Assembly (NCBI GenBank): GCA_033557465.1
Contig: CM066033.1
Span: 905,908,808-905,972,807, forward strand
Reading direction: 5' to 3'
Origin: Ichthyophis bannanicus
Lineage: Eukaryota; Chordata; Amphibia; Gymnophiona; Ichthyophiidae
DNA: 64,000 bases
The notes under the pieces are model-generated. The model was not told the DNA's origin and ran no database searches. It was given only the letters and a program-made list of their open reading frames with translations. Shown piece after piece: positions 33,157-44,275 of the stretch. Numbering within the stretch: position 1 is the first letter of the stretch; each line of letters starts with the position of its first letter. A program made the translations under genes and the position numbers.

Positions 33157-33810
33157 TCAGCCCGGAGCTTCAGGAGCATCTTCACGATGAGTGGAATGGG
33201 GGGAGGGGGGTTGGCATAGAGCAGGACTCTCCCCCAGTGGATAAGGAAGGCATTTGGAGCCAGGCGATCGCTGGCCAGCCTCTAAGAGCAGAATCAAGTT
33301 ACCTGGGCTTTCTGTGCCATAGAAAAAAGATCCACATCGGGGATGCTTCACTCCTGAAAGATCCAGTCCACCACTTCCCTCTTGACGGGCCACTTGTGTG
33401 GCTGAAGAACCCGGTTGAAGTGATCCACTAAGTTGTTGTTCTCACCAGGCAAATATGTCACCCTGGGATCCATGCCATGGAGAAGGGTGAACTTCCAGAG
33501 GCAAACAGCTTTCCAACACAGGATGTACGAAACCCATGCCCCCCTGCTTGTTCACACAGAACACAGTGAGTTGGTTGTCCATCTGGATCAGGACCACCTG
33601 ATTTGCAAGGTGTGTAAGAAAGGCACGGAGAGCATTCGCAATGTCCTGGAGCTTGAGGAAGTTGATCTAATGGAGACACTTGCTCATGGACTACAGGCCC
33701 TGGGTGTGGAGACTGTCCAGGTGCGTACTCCAGCCAAGCTTGGAGGCATCCATTCTCAGCAGCCTGCAGGGCGCTGCTGGTTGGAATGGGAAGCTCCGAC
33801 CCTGGCATGA
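33157..33810 (-). pseudogene. DIRS RNase H / methyltransferase-like region, copy C
   Basis: The minus strand in broken frames has the DNQ-type block (around 33560-33600, complement of GTTGGTTGTCCATCTGGATC) and the LLELR block (around 33640-33670). The downstream part to 33157 corresponds to the methyltransferase-like segment. The longest open pieces (78 and 116 codons) are not in the right frame throughout. Confidence 0.55.
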
Positions 33811-34093
33811 GTCACCACCCTGTCCTGCAGGTGGCCTGAGGCTTGCTGCCATTGTGTTTGCAAGGTCCACTGAGCCTGTCGCATGCAGAGGCAGGCCTGA
33901 GGGATGACATGCACCGTGGCCACCATGTGTCTGAGGGCTCTCAGCAGCTCACGGGCTGTGGCCTGGTGCTACAACATGCCCATGACATCGATGAGACGCT
34001 GCAGGCGGTTCACCGGCAGGAAAGCTCTCGCCTGAGTGGTATCAAAGAGGGCCCCGATGAACTCCAGTTGTTATACTGGCTGGAGGCGAGACT

Positions 34094-34914
34094 TCAGATA
34101 TTGATCATGAAGCTGAGGATTTCAAGCACCTGAATGGCGAGCTTGGTGGACTGCCATTCGCTGGTCAGCATGGAACCCTTTACGAGCCAGTCATCCAGGT
34201 ACAGGAAGTCAAAGACCTCCTGGGTCCGAAGGAAAGCAGCCATGACCGCCAAGCACTTCGTGAAGACCCTTGGAGCTGTGGCCAGTCTGAAGGGTAGTAC
34301 CTGGAACTGATAGTGCTGACCGCACAGCATGACCTGAAGGTACTGTCTGTGATGTGGGTGAATTGGAATATGCACGTATGCAGCCTTCAGATCCAAGGAG
34401 CAAAGCCACTCAACTTGTTGGAGAAATGGGAGCAGAGTCCCCAATGAGATCATTTTGAACTTTTCATGCACCAAGAACCAGTTGAGGTTTCACAAATCCA
34501 GAATGGGGTGGAACCCACTGGTCTTTCTGGGAAACAGGAAGTATCTGGGGTAAAAGCCTTGCCTGAACAGGCTGGAGAATTGGTTCAATGGCGAGGTCAC
34601 CTAGCAGGGCCATGACCTTGGTCTGCAGGAAGCTCCAGTACATGGGGTATTCCCCGGGATTGTAAGGAGGTGGCAGTTGGGTGAAATGCAAAAGATAGCC
34701 ACTTTGGATGATCTGTAGCACCCAGGCATCTGAGGTGACAAGAGGCCACTGATGGGCAAAGTGGATGAGTCACCGTCCCACCTGCAGGTGGTGGGGCCTC
34801 GGTGGACGATGGTTGGCTAGCTATGCTCCTGAAGACCCCCGTCAAAAAAATCCACCTGGCTTGTGTTGAAGGGGAGGGGGTGCAGGTTGTGCCTTTAGGG
34901 TTTTCTTCCTCCAC
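34094..34914 (-). pseudogene. DIRS reverse transcriptase, copy C
   Basis: 34094-34474 is open for 126 codons: EKFKMISLGTLLPFLQQVEW, motif A SLDLKAAYVHIPIHP, motif B LPFRLATAPRVFTK and motif C LYLDDWLV with both Asps. The N-terminal RT part (34464-34721) is in another frame, with YLLHFTQLPPPYNPGEYP. Confidence 0.78.
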
Positions 34915-36862
34915 TGTGAGCAGGGAGCTTGGGCCTTACAGGCTGCTCTTGCAGCTGGATCGGAAAGTACCTCCGCGAGTGTGGAAGGAAAGCCTTTTTG
35001 GTTGGTGCTTTCTTCCACGCGGGATCTGCAGCCTTTCTGGAGAGCATGGTGAGTCACCTGCTCCTTTTTCCAGCTTTTTGGCATTTTCCTCCATGGGCTT
35101 GCCAAAGAGGTCCCCCCCCCAACAGGGAATGCTGACGATCTTGTCCTGGACCCACTGCTCCAGGTCAGAAGACTGCAACCAGGCCATCCACCAGGCAGCA
35201 ATCCCCACAGCCACTACCCTACCGGCAGATTCGAAGGAGTCGTAAGCACCCCAGACCATAAACTTTGAGCAAGCCTTGCTGTGAGCTATGAGACATCGAA
35301 AGTCTTCGGGGACAAGGGAAGCTTAGTCCTCGATGTCCAGCATGACATCCTTGAGGAACACAGCCATGCAAGTTTGGTAGGCTAGGATCTGGGCTATTAG
35401 CATGGAATTCTGGAAGCACAAGTCCATGCTTCCCATGTGGGTGGCACCAAGAAGTGCATTTTGCATTCTGCCTGCTTCAAGGCAGATTCGACCACAATGG
35501 AATTGTGGGGCAATTGAGGCTTCTCGAATCCTGGGACCTTCTGGACCTGGTACAGGGAATTAAGCCAGCAGCTGATGGCCAGAAACATGAGTGACATCTC
35601 ACACAGTCGCAGTAGCAGCTTCTGCAGGACATGGTGGATGGGAACTGTCACCGCCTCATGAGGGGCTGAGGGGTACTGGAGAAGTTCCAGTTCCTCTGCC
35701 CTTGGTTTCTCTTCCAATTCTAGAGAAAAGGAGATGTCCTTGGCCAGGTCCTGAACAAAATCCTGGAAGGGCAAATGTCTTCCGGGGGCGATGGATTGGA
35801 CAGAGATCCTGGGCCCGAAGATCCAACACTGTCTATTCCACCAGGCTCCCCATTCCGATTTGGATTCTGAAAGGAAGTTGAAGTAATGCCGAGTCGCCTC
35901 TAAGCGCCAACTGTGTGGCTCAGGAGAGGGTGGATGTTGATGGCTCCCTTTGTGCCAGCATGCCAATGGTGATGCCCCGGGGCCTCAGACTCCGACACAC
36001 TTTAGAGGGAGATGGCTCCGGCCACTGGTGTCAATACCAGTCTCCCACCCAATGACGCAGTTGCAACGGGCAGGGCATGGGTCTTCATGAATGGCTGGAA
36101 GGAGTGTAGTGACAATGCACTCTGTGCTGTGAAGCCTGCATTCTGCAGGGCTTCCAGTGCCAACAGGTGAGCTTCTAAGGCTTGTAGGTGTTCCTCCAGA
36201 ACCACTACCGATGAGGACGTCAATGCCACGGCCATCGCCAATAAACCATCATGTGGGGACTCCACGATGAAAGGAATATTGGGAGATATCTGGCAGCTCT
36301 CCCGAGCACTGGGAATGGACTCCGCTTTCGGATCATGTCCTCCCATTGAGGAAGCTTGGTCGGCAGTTCCCGGCCTTCGATGTCCATCTCACGGCGAAAG
36401 GGACTGCAATAGCGCTGCAGATGGATTTTCTCCTTGTGCTCCCCTTTTGACACGGAGGGGGTCTCTGTAGAGGAATTCCCCTCTCTGCTTGAACCCTTCT
36501 GCTCAGACTGAGCCCTCTGCTATATTGCATTGGCCACCTCAGGTGTGGATGAGGGGATTGGTGCTGAGGATGCCAAATCAGATAAGCCAAAGAGGGACGC
36601 CTATTGCTTTTCCAGACCCTTCAAGCCCTCAACATTACATCTGCAAGCAGAGTTTGCAGGATGCCGGCTGGTGGTCGGGTCAAAGGCATTGCAGGCACCA
36701 ATTATGGCAGTCAGTGACAGAAATGGTCTTGCCACATTTGGTGCATTTTTTAAAACTGCTAACTGACTTAGACATGCAAAGACCGCTGGGCAAAATTGAA
36801 TTGAAAAATGGCCATGGGTGGAAAAAACCCCGAGGGGGAAAAAGAATGCCAAGGCGGTGCAA
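34842..36862 (-). pseudogene. DIRS gag-like protein, copy C
   Basis: Pieces: 36680-36862 ends with SSFKKCTKCGKTISVTDCHN and a second CxxC, the Cys-rich N-terminus; 35397-35966 has FQDFVQDLAKDISFSLELEE and KPQLPHNSIVVESALKQ; 34936-35259 has AYDSFESAGRVVAVGIAAWW and LQSSDLEQWVQDK, then LFGKPMEENAKKLEK. Close relatives lie at 53759-54965. Confidence 0.7.
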
Positions 36863-36959
36863 AATAAAGAGAGAAAACTACAGTAAAAACACCCAACAGG
36901 CAGGTGAAAAAAATGAGTGAAAGCTCAGCCACAAGGACAAGAAATTCATTTTGTGGACT

Positions 36960-37143
36960 GCAGGAACACATCCTAGGGGCTCCGCTGTAAAAGGACGACT
37001 GGAGAATATGGCGTCGCAGCAGGCGCACATGCGCTGCACACCTCCCAAAAGCTTCTTTTGGAAGCTGAGGAGCATTCCATGCAGGGCTCCATTGGTGACA
37101 TCACCCATACATGAGGACTTATTTCCTGCTTGTTCATGGAGAA
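36960..37143 (-). repeat. Right terminal repeat of DIRS C
   Basis: Inverse of 31484-31650, with CCCATACATGAGGACTTAT and an end at about TTCATGGAGAA (37143). It fixes the upstream limit of the element in the CAD intron. Confidence 0.75.
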
Positions 37144-37177
37144 TGGGATGTAGAGAAAGAAAAAGGAAAATAAATAC

Positions 37178-37395
37178 AAATGCAATGTGTGCCTTAGAGT
37201 CAGGGCGGACTCATGGCAACCCAGCAGCTCCTGGGTTTTCTTGGCAATGTGATTGGAAATAGATTGCCAAGTCTTTGTTCCACGGCAATGGAGGGTTATG
37301 TGACTTGCCCAAGGCCACAATGAGTACTAGTGGGAAGCGAACCCTGGTCTCTTCGTCACTAAGCCAGTGCTCTAACCATTAGGCTACTCCTTCCC
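37178..37395 (+). mobile_element. SINE with MIR-like core
   Basis: GCAATGGAGGGTTATGTGAC then TTGCCCAAGGCCACAATGAG resembles the conserved core of MIR/CORE-SINEs. GAACCCTGGTCTC and CTCTAACCATTAGGCTACTC follow, as in tRNA-derived parts read in reverse. It shares the core with 15590-15625. It lies between DIRS C and the CAD exon at 37681. Limits approximate. Confidence 0.6.
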
Positions 37396-37629
37396 TCCAA
37401 TGGGGAGTAGCCGCCTAATGGTTAAAGAAAATACAGTATTTGTAAAATTAAGTATTTGTTAATGTAAATGGAGTCCCTGATACACCAAAACACCAATCTG
37501 TAAGCACAACACATAGTACATATACAGATGTTCATGCCAGCAATGTTCAAATCCAGCAAGGCCTCTAACTGAATAAAACTAACAGCAAGAATACACTACT
37601 GGCATTACAGATAGAGAAAGAAAGGACTA

Positions 37630-38020
<391 letters not shown>

Positions 38021-38043
38021 GCTACAGTGAGTATATAAATAAA
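38021..38043 (+). repeat. 23-bp direct repeat, left copy
   Basis: Identical over 23 bp to 41886-41908 (GCTACAGTGAGTATA then TAAATAAA). The two copies bracket DIRS D1. Confidence 0.85.
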
Positions 38044-38056
38044 TGTCTCCTATGTA

Positions 38057-38737
38057 GCGTAGTTACTCACCTGTAACAGGTGTACTCCAGGAACAGCAGG
38101 AAGTCAGTCCTTACTTATCGACGGAGCCCGCGCGGAGCAATTCCCCAGCTTTCAAAGAAAGCCTTTGGGATTGCTGCCATGCATAAGTGATTCTCTTGTC
38201 GCCCAAAGGTGCCATCTTGCTCAGTCAGATCCCCTAGCTAGAGCCCTACTATGCAGATAGCAAGGGAAGGATAAAATGATTGCAACTCTTCAGGAGAGGC
38301 AGGAGGGTAGTGAGGACTGATTCCCGTTGTCCCTGGAGAACACCTGTTACAGGTGAGTAAAGTGTAATTACTCAACTGTAACAGGTGTTCTCCAGGGACA
38401 GCAGGAATCAGTCCTTACATATGAGTGACGTCGGCGCCGACGGAGCCCTTGTGTGGAGCAATTCCCCAGCTTTCAGAGAAAGCCTTTGGGATTGCATCAC
38501 GCATGCGCGGTCCCCTTCCCGCCCAAGGGTGCCATCTTGCTCAGTCAAATGACATAGCTAAAAAGACGGCAAATGAATAAAAATCAATAATAGGACTGCA
38601 ACTCCAGGGGAGGAGGGAGGGGGGGAGGAGGGAGGGTTGTGAGGACTGAACCCTGCTGTCCCTGGAGAACACCTGTTACAGGTGAGTAACTACTCTTTCT
38701 CCAGGAACAAGCAGGAAGTCAGTCCTCACATATGGGA
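38057..38737 (-). repeat. Doubled left terminal unit plus internal complementary region of DIRS D1
   Basis: Unit 1 (38057-38357) and unit 2 (38365-38695) each begin with a TTACTCA(C/A)CTGTAACAGG-type arm and end with the inverted arm CACCTGTTACAGGTGAGTAA. Both hold AGCTTTCA(A/G)AGAAAGCCTTT and a Myc-like block that is the inverse of the right end of D2 (47400-47579). After unit 2, 38696-38737 is the inverse of a right terminus (TTTCTCCAGGAACAAGCAGG). Confidence 0.8.
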
Positions 38738-38752
38738 CTCCCTAGCTATAGG

Positions 38753-40159
38753 CTACAGAGAACCCATAGCTGAAAAATGGCTCTCTCTAGAAGAGCTGCA
38801 GCAGCTGCAATAGGAATTCAGCCGAGAAAGCAACATCCCCCGGTAGCCTGACACCAAAGGGTCGGAGGGTTGGAGTTGCCTAAACCTCAAATAGGTTACG
38901 GAGTACCGCCTGGCTGAAAGCACTGTCCCATCGGGACTCCCTATACAGGAAGTAATGGGCTGCAAAGGTCTGGCTTGAAGACCAAGTTGCAGCCCGGCAG
39001 ATGTCTGTCAGCGGAACAGAGCGGAAGTGAGCCACTGATGCAGCCTTAACCCTGACACGGTGGGCCGTGACTCGACCCTGCAACTGGAGGACGGCCGCCC
39101 TGTACGCCCAGGCAATGCAGTCTGCAACCCAGGTGGACAGTGTATGCTTGGAGACAGGTAACCCCAGCTTACTGGGGTCATACGAGACGAAGAGCTGAGC
39201 AGCCCTTCGATGTCCCTTCGTACGCTCCAGTAAAAGGACAACGCCCTCTTACAATCCAGGGTATGCAGGACTGCCTCTGCCCGGCTGGAATGCAGCCTGG
39301 GAAAGGTGGTCGGAAGAATCACCTCCTGGTTGAGGTGGAAAGAAGAAACCACCTTTGGAATGAACTTCAGGTGAGTGCGGAGGACCACCCTATTCCTATA
39401 AAACCTTGTGTAAGGTTTATCAGTTACGAGAGCTTGCAGCTCACTCACACGTCAGGCTGATGTGAGTGCCACCAGGAAGAGCACCTTCCAAGAGAGGAAG
39501 CGCAGATGGCAAGAGGACATCGGCTCAAAAAGTGGGCGAGTAAGCTGCTATAAGACCACATTCAAATCACACTCAGTTGCCGGAGGACAAACTGGGGGTT
39601 TCAGCAGAAGCAGACCTCTGAGGAATCTGGACACCAGGGGGTGAGCCGAAAGAGGTTGCCCCTCCACGGGTGAGTGGTTTGCTGACAAAGCACTCAGGTG
39701 GACCCTGATAGAGTAAGACTTGAGACCTAATTCTGAGAGGTGAAGCAGGTACTGTAGCACCACTGGTACAAGGCATGAGAAAGGGTTTTCATTGTGCTGG
39801 TTACACCACACCTCAAATTTACGTCACTTGAAAGCATAGGATTTCCTAGTGGACTGCCTCCTGGAGGCCAATAACACTTCTTCTACATTCCGAGGTAGGA
39901 GAGGAGCCAGCACTACCCTTTCAGCAGCCATGCCATCAGGTTGAGGGACCTGAGGTTGGGGTGCAAGAGAGAGCCCTTCTCCTGGGACAAGAGGTCGGGC
40001 TGCGTCCCCAGTGGGAGTGGGACTTCCACTGCCAATTGGAGGAGAAGCAGAAACCAAGGTTGCCTCGGCCACCTGGGGGCTTCCAGAATGACCGAGGCCT
40101 TGTCCCGAAGTATTTTGAACAGTATTTTGAGTTTGGGCCACCAGAGGGAGGAAACTCAT
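38753..40159 (-). pseudogene. DIRS tyrosine recombinase, copy D1
   Basis: The N-terminal part (39824-40159) ends with VEEVLLASRRQSTRKSYAFK; 39548-39811 has LSELGLKSYSIRVHLSALSA and LVSRFLRGLLLLKPP; 39008-39448 has SELQALVTDKPYTRFYRNRV and TLDCKRALSFYWSVRRDIEG. The C-terminal part (38880-39083) gives TDICRAATWSSSQTFAAHYF, with the Tyr nucleophile. In the first Arg box CGA has become TGA, so a stop stands one codon before the catalytic Arg (SA*RVSEL). Confidence 0.78.
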
Positions 40160-40770
40160 ATAGGAGGCTCCCTGACCAGGAGATCAGAAAAGCATCTGCA
40201 GCCATCCTCAGAGGATGTGGCTGTCTGGAGCAAAACCTGGGCAGCTAGTGATTTTGTGGACTGGCAAACAGATCTATGGACAGATGCCCCCAGCGGTGGA
40301 AAATCCGCTGGGCCACCACCGGATTCAGTTGCCATTCGTGAGGTTGGAGAATCCTGCTTAGTTTGTCTGCTAGGCAGTTCTCCTGACCCGGCAGATACAC
40401 TGCTTTGAGAGACATACCCTGCCTGATGGCAAAGGAGCAGAGGTCCAGTGTCTCCTGACATAGGATACGAGACCCCGTACCTCCCTGCTTGTTCACGTAG
40501 AACATTGCTACCTGGTTGTCCGTCTGTATCAATACAGACTGATGCAAGAGGACATGACAAAAGGCTTGAAGAGCTAGGCGAATCGCCCGCAGCTCTAAGA
40601 GATTGATTTGGTGTGCAGACTCCTGAAGAGACCACAACCCAAGTGCATGATCCTTGGCAATTGGCTCCCCAGCCCAGCAAGGAGGCATCTGTCATTAGCA
40701 CCCTTGTGTGCGAGAGAGTCTGAAAAAACACTCCCTCGAGCAGGTTGGGTGGCTGACACCACCACTGCAA
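40156..40770 (-). pseudogene. DIRS RNase H and methyltransferase-like part, copy D1
   Basis: 40245-40688 is open for 147 codons: LLELRAIRLALQAF (Glu), LIQTDNQVAMFYVNKQGGTG (Asp), VYLPGQENCLADKLSR (Asp), then PHEWQLNP and WGHLSIDLFASPQN, the start of the methyltransferase-like segment. The first RNase H Asp block (MTDASLLGWG) is in the overlapping frame 40156-40770. Confidence 0.78.
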
Positions 40771-40782
40771 CGATTTTACCAG

Positions 40783-41823
40783 TCATCTGGATACTGTTAT
40801 CCTGTCTCTGAGGCTGTCGGAGGCCTGAGTCCACTGATCTCTGAGGCACCACTGAGCTGTTCTCATGTGGAGACGGGCATTTGGGGTCACATGCACCGTG
40901 GAGGCCATGTGGCCCAGGAGATGCAAGAAGTGTCTCGCTGAGACCTGAGCCTGAACTGTTGTGCCATTGTTAGCAGCCTCTGTGCCCTGTCCTCCGGCAG
41001 GAAAGCCTTCGCCTGAAGGGTGTCCAGTCTTGCCCCTATGAACTCTAAGTTTTGAGTGGGGAGCAAAGTGGACTTTGCGTGGTTTATGACAAAACCCAGA
41101 CATTGCGACATGTTGATAGTGTGAGAAGAGGTCTGCTGAGCCTCCTGAGGCGACTGGCCCCTGATGAGCCAGTCGTCCAGGTAAGGGAAGACAAAAATCC
41201 CTTGACTTCTGAGAAAGGCCGCCACTACAGCCAGGCATTCTATAAACACCCTGGGAGCAGAGGCCAGACCAAAGGGTAGAACTCTGTATTGGAAATGTTT
41301 TCCTCCCACTACAAATCTCACATATTTTCTGTGGTCTGGGTGAATGAGGATGTGCGTATAGACATCCTTCAGGTCTAAGGAGCATAGCCAATCTCCCTGG
41401 TGGACTAAGGCAGCAACATTCCAAGGGAAAGCATCTTGAACTTTTTTCTCTCACCAGGAACTTCTTTAAGTTTCTTAGGTCAAGGATGGGTCTGAGGCCT
41501 CCTGTTCTCTTTGGTATGAGAAAATACCTGGAGTAGAAGCCCTTGCCCTGCAGGTGGTGGGGCACCGGTTCCACCGCCTGATCCTCTAGAAGATCTGCCA
41601 ACTCCTGCAAGAGGAGGAGCCTGTGAAGAGGGGGTCTGAAAGGCTCTCCTGGAAAGGAGGAGGGTAGTATCTGGCTGAAGTGAAGCAAATAGCCCCTTTG
41701 GACTATATGCAGGACCCAGATATCCAAGGTTATGGCTGGCCACCTGTGGGCGTACAGGGTTAGCCTGCCTCCTGTGCAAGACCTTACCAATGGCGGAAGA
41801 GAGACTATTGTCTTGGGAGTCAA
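40783..41823 (-). pseudogene. DIRS reverse transcriptase, copy D1
   Basis: The 346-codon frame starts with the entry block GGRLTLYAHRWPAITLDIWV and GFYSRYFLIPKRTGGLRPIL; a frameshift near 41400 moves the palm to 40887-41321, with GGKHFQYRVLPFGLASAPRV and motif C FPYLDDWLI (both Asps kept). The motif A region lies at the frame break and reads partly as CLYAHPHSP in the wrong frame. Confidence 0.78.
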
Positions 41824-41885
41824 AAAAAAAAACCCTTCCGGCTGGGCAGGAGCCGGAGCCTGAAGCTTGGGGGTCTTCTGCTTAT

Positions 41886-41908
41886 GCTACAGTGAGTATA
41901 TAAATAAA
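41886..41908 (+). repeat. 23-bp direct repeat, right copy
   Basis: Identical to 38021-38043. It joins the truncated RT end of D1 to the truncated recombinase end of D2, replacing the last codons of the D2 recombinase. Confidence 0.85.
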
Positions 41909-43106
41909 CAGACTACGGAGTACAGCCTGGCCAAAGGTGCTGTCCCGGTGGGAATCCCTCTCCAGGCAATAGTTCGAAGCAAAGATATTAGCTGAAGACC
42001 AGGTCGCAGCCCAGCAGATGTCCGTCAGAGGTACTGAATGCAGCAAAGCCACCGCCACCGCCTTGGTGTGGATGCCGTGCGTGGTGACCCAACGATCCAG
42101 CGGGGCGCCTGCATTTGCCTGGGAAAAGGCGATACAGTCTGCCACCCAGATGGAGAGGGTGCGCTTGGTGACTGCCAGCCCGACGGTTGGGATCAAAGGC
42201 GATGAAGAGCCAGTCGGACTTGTGATGAGTATGGGTGCGCTGCAAGCAGAAGGCGAGAGCCCTCTTGCAGTCCAGTGTGTGCAGAACCTTCGATGTCCGA
42301 TCGGTGTGAGGTCTCGGGAAGGTGGTCGGCAGAACCACCTCCTGATTGAGATGGAAATTCGAGACAACCTTCGGTAGGAACTTGGGGTGGGTGCGAAGGA
42401 CTACTCTGTTCCTGTAAAGCCTGGTGTAGGGGGCCTTGGCCATGAGGGCTTGAAGTTCGCTGACTCGCCGTGCCGAAGTCAGTGCTACCAGGAAGACCAC
42501 CTTCCAGGAAAGGTGCCGGAGCGAACACATCACCTTCGGCTCGAAGGGCAGCCGGGTCAACTGCATGAGCACGATGTTCAGGTCCCATTCCACTGGGGGT
42601 GGCTGGATGGGGGGTTTGGACAGAAGGAGGCCCCTAATGAAGCGGGAGACCAGAGGCTGGTCCGAGAGGGGTTGGCCAGAGAGGAGTTTGCCCTTGACGG
42701 GCAAGAGGTTGGCTGAAATGGTGCTCAGGTGAACCCTGACCGAGTTGGACTTCAGACCCACCTGGGAAAGGTGGAGAAGGTACTGGAGGACACAGGGGGT
42801 GGAACAGGAAAAGGGGTTGATCTGGAGATCAGAGCACCAGATCGAAAACTGCCACCATTTCAGGGCATAAGCCCTCCTTGTCGAATCCCTCTTCGACGCA
42901 AGGACGATGTCCTCGATCTCTGCTGGGAGGTACAGCGAGGCTAGAGACACTCGTTCAGCCGCCAGGCTGTCAGGGATAGCGAGACCAGGTTTGGGTGAAG
43001 CACCCGTCTCTCCTCCTGCGTCAGCAGACCGGGGGCTCTGCCCAGGGTAACCAGAGGCTCCGACAAGAGCCAGAGCAGAAGCGGGAACCAAGGTTGTCGA
43101 GGCCAC
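41909..43106 (-). pseudogene. DIRS tyrosine recombinase, copy D2 (one frameshift)
   Basis: Almost complete. 41988-43106 (372 codons) covers IEDIVLASKRDSTRRAYALK, the core-binding part, and ALTSARRVSELQALMAKAPY with the first catalytic Arg kept. A frameshift near 42190 moves the rest to 41882-42367: VGLAVTKRTLSIWVADCIAF, VTTHGIHTKAVAVALLHSV (His kept, the partner Arg now His) and DICWAATWSSANIFASNYCL with the Tyr. The last residues after VLRSLF are lost at the 23-bp repeat. Confidence 0.82.
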
Positions 43107-43122
43107 GAAGGTGCCACGAGAA

Positions 43123-43896
43123 TCACCAAGGCTCGGTCATGCTGGATCTTGAGGAGGGTCCTCGCAATGAGAGGAGTGTGTGTGTATGTGTATGTGTGTG
43201 TGTGTGTGTGGGGGGGGGGAATGCATAGAGAAGCCCAGAGGTCGAGTTCAGGAAGAATGCATCCAGGGCCACCCTGCTCGGGTGTGGAATCGGCCTGCGG
43301 AAGCAAGGGAGCTGCGTGTTCATCAGGCTGGCGAACAGGTCCATGGACGGAGTCCCGCAGAGGTGGACAGCCAACTCTGGACTCAAATGCCACTCATGTG
43401 GGCGGAGAAGCCTGCTGAGCCTGTCCGTGAGGACATTGTCTTGGCCTGGGAGGTAGACAGACCATATCATCATGCCCCAACGCACCGTGAAGGAGCAGGA
43501 GGATGACCGCTTCCCGACAGAGGAGACGGGAGCCCGTGCCCCCCTCCTTGTTTATGTAGAACATCGCGACTCGATTGTCGGTCTCCACAAACACTGACTT
43601 GCCCTTCAAGGTGGTACTCGAAGACCTTCAAGGCCAACTGGACCACTCGAAGCTCGAACAGGTTGATCTGCTGTCGAGATTCCTCGGGTGACCACCGGCC
43701 ATGTACAGAGGTGGTCGAAGTGGGCTACCCAGCCCAACAGCGAGGCATCCGTCATCAAGATGAGTTCTTGCGGATGAGCGTTAAAGGGCATGCCCCGAAG
43801 GCGGCTCTGGGGGTCCTGCCACCAGACTAGAGATTTGACTAGGCTGCGAGACACCTGGACGTGGTTCCGGAGGCAGCCCGAGGCTTGGGTCCATTG
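43123..43896 (-). pseudogene. DIRS RNase H and methyltransferase-like part, copy D2
   Basis: 43394-43609 has KSVFVETDNRVAMFYINKEG; 43123-43485 has SVYLPGQDNVLTDRLSRLLR and then SMDLFASLMNTQLPCF, DAFFLNSTSGLLYAFPP. Directly after YAFPP a CA/GT microsatellite (43176-43218) adds a run of Thr-His pairs. The block MTDASLLGWVAHF (43606-44013) is the first RNase H Asp. Split from RT by the hAT-like element. Confidence 0.75.
43176..43218. repeat. (GT)n microsatellite with G run
   Basis: GTGTGTGTATGTGTATGTGT and further GT units, then nine G. It lies inside the methyltransferase-like part of D2 and is absent from the other copies. Confidence 0.85.
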
Positions 43897-44275
43897 CACT
43901 GTTCCCTCTAAGCTGTGCGCGTGTGCGCGCGCACACACCTCGCCAAGCGAGCGCACATACTTTACAACAGAGCGCACAAAAATTACGGCTCTGATTCTGA
44001 TAGAAAACACCACAGATGTCTTAAAATTTAAAAGTTATGATTGTAATTACTAGAAATTTCCCGCTTCATTTAGTAATCGTCTATTTTCATTTAATTTGAT
44101 TAAAATCAATGTGGTGTACATACTGCATTCTGACGTGTAGTCAAATTTTAAAGTATATAACTCCGAGTGTCGTTATGTGGCGCACAAAAATTTAACCTTC
44201 CTTCAAAAGCTGCACACAGCTGATATTTTATGCGCACACAGCCTACAGAAAATTAGAGGGAACATTGGTCCATTG
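43889..44275. mobile_element. 371-bp hAT-like MITE with exact 8-bp target duplication
   Basis: GTCCATTG stands at 43889-43896 and 44268-44275. The element (43897-44267) begins CACTGTTCCCTCTAA and ends TTAGAGGGAACATTG, inverted with one mismatch in 15. An 8-bp duplication and CA..TG ends fit the hAT superfamily. The inside is non-coding: alternating purine-pyrimidine GTGCGCGTGTGCGCGCGCAC near 43916-43936, then AT-rich. It needs a transposase from elsewhere. The interrupted host element reads across the site without it. Confidence 0.9.

Larger units (their letters stand above)
31458..37143 (-). mobile_element. DIRS retrotransposon copy C inside a CAD intron
   Basis: The left terminal repeat (about 31458-31650) and right terminal repeat (about 36960-37143) are inverted copies: TCTCCATGAATAGCAGGAAT at 31484 against ATTTCCTGCTTGTTCATGGA at 37121. 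The internal complementary region is 31690-31790. Minus-strand genes: gag (34842-36862), RT (34094-34914), RNase H (33157-33810), recombinase (32185-32986). All are broken. It lies in the same direction as CAD, within the intron 31395-37680. Confidence 0.85.
38054..41885 (-). mobile_element. DIRS retrotransposon copy D1 (lacks gag end)
   Basis: Starts at the left with two terminal units in tandem (38057-38357 and 38365-38695), then recombinase (38753-40159), RNase H/methyltransferase-like part (40156-40770), RT (40783-41823), and is cut at 41885 before gag. The 23-bp direct repeat directly flanks it (38021-38043 and 41886-41908). Reading frames contain several stops. Confidence 0.82.

Noticed and set aside
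37165..37400. tRNA gene
   Set aside because: Some tRNA-like promoter words occur in reverse, but no cloverleaf can be drawn; it is better explained as a SINE.
43915..43940. GTGCGCGCGC tract as a functional Z-DNA regulatory site
   Set aside because: It is part of the MITE; no evidence beyond base order.
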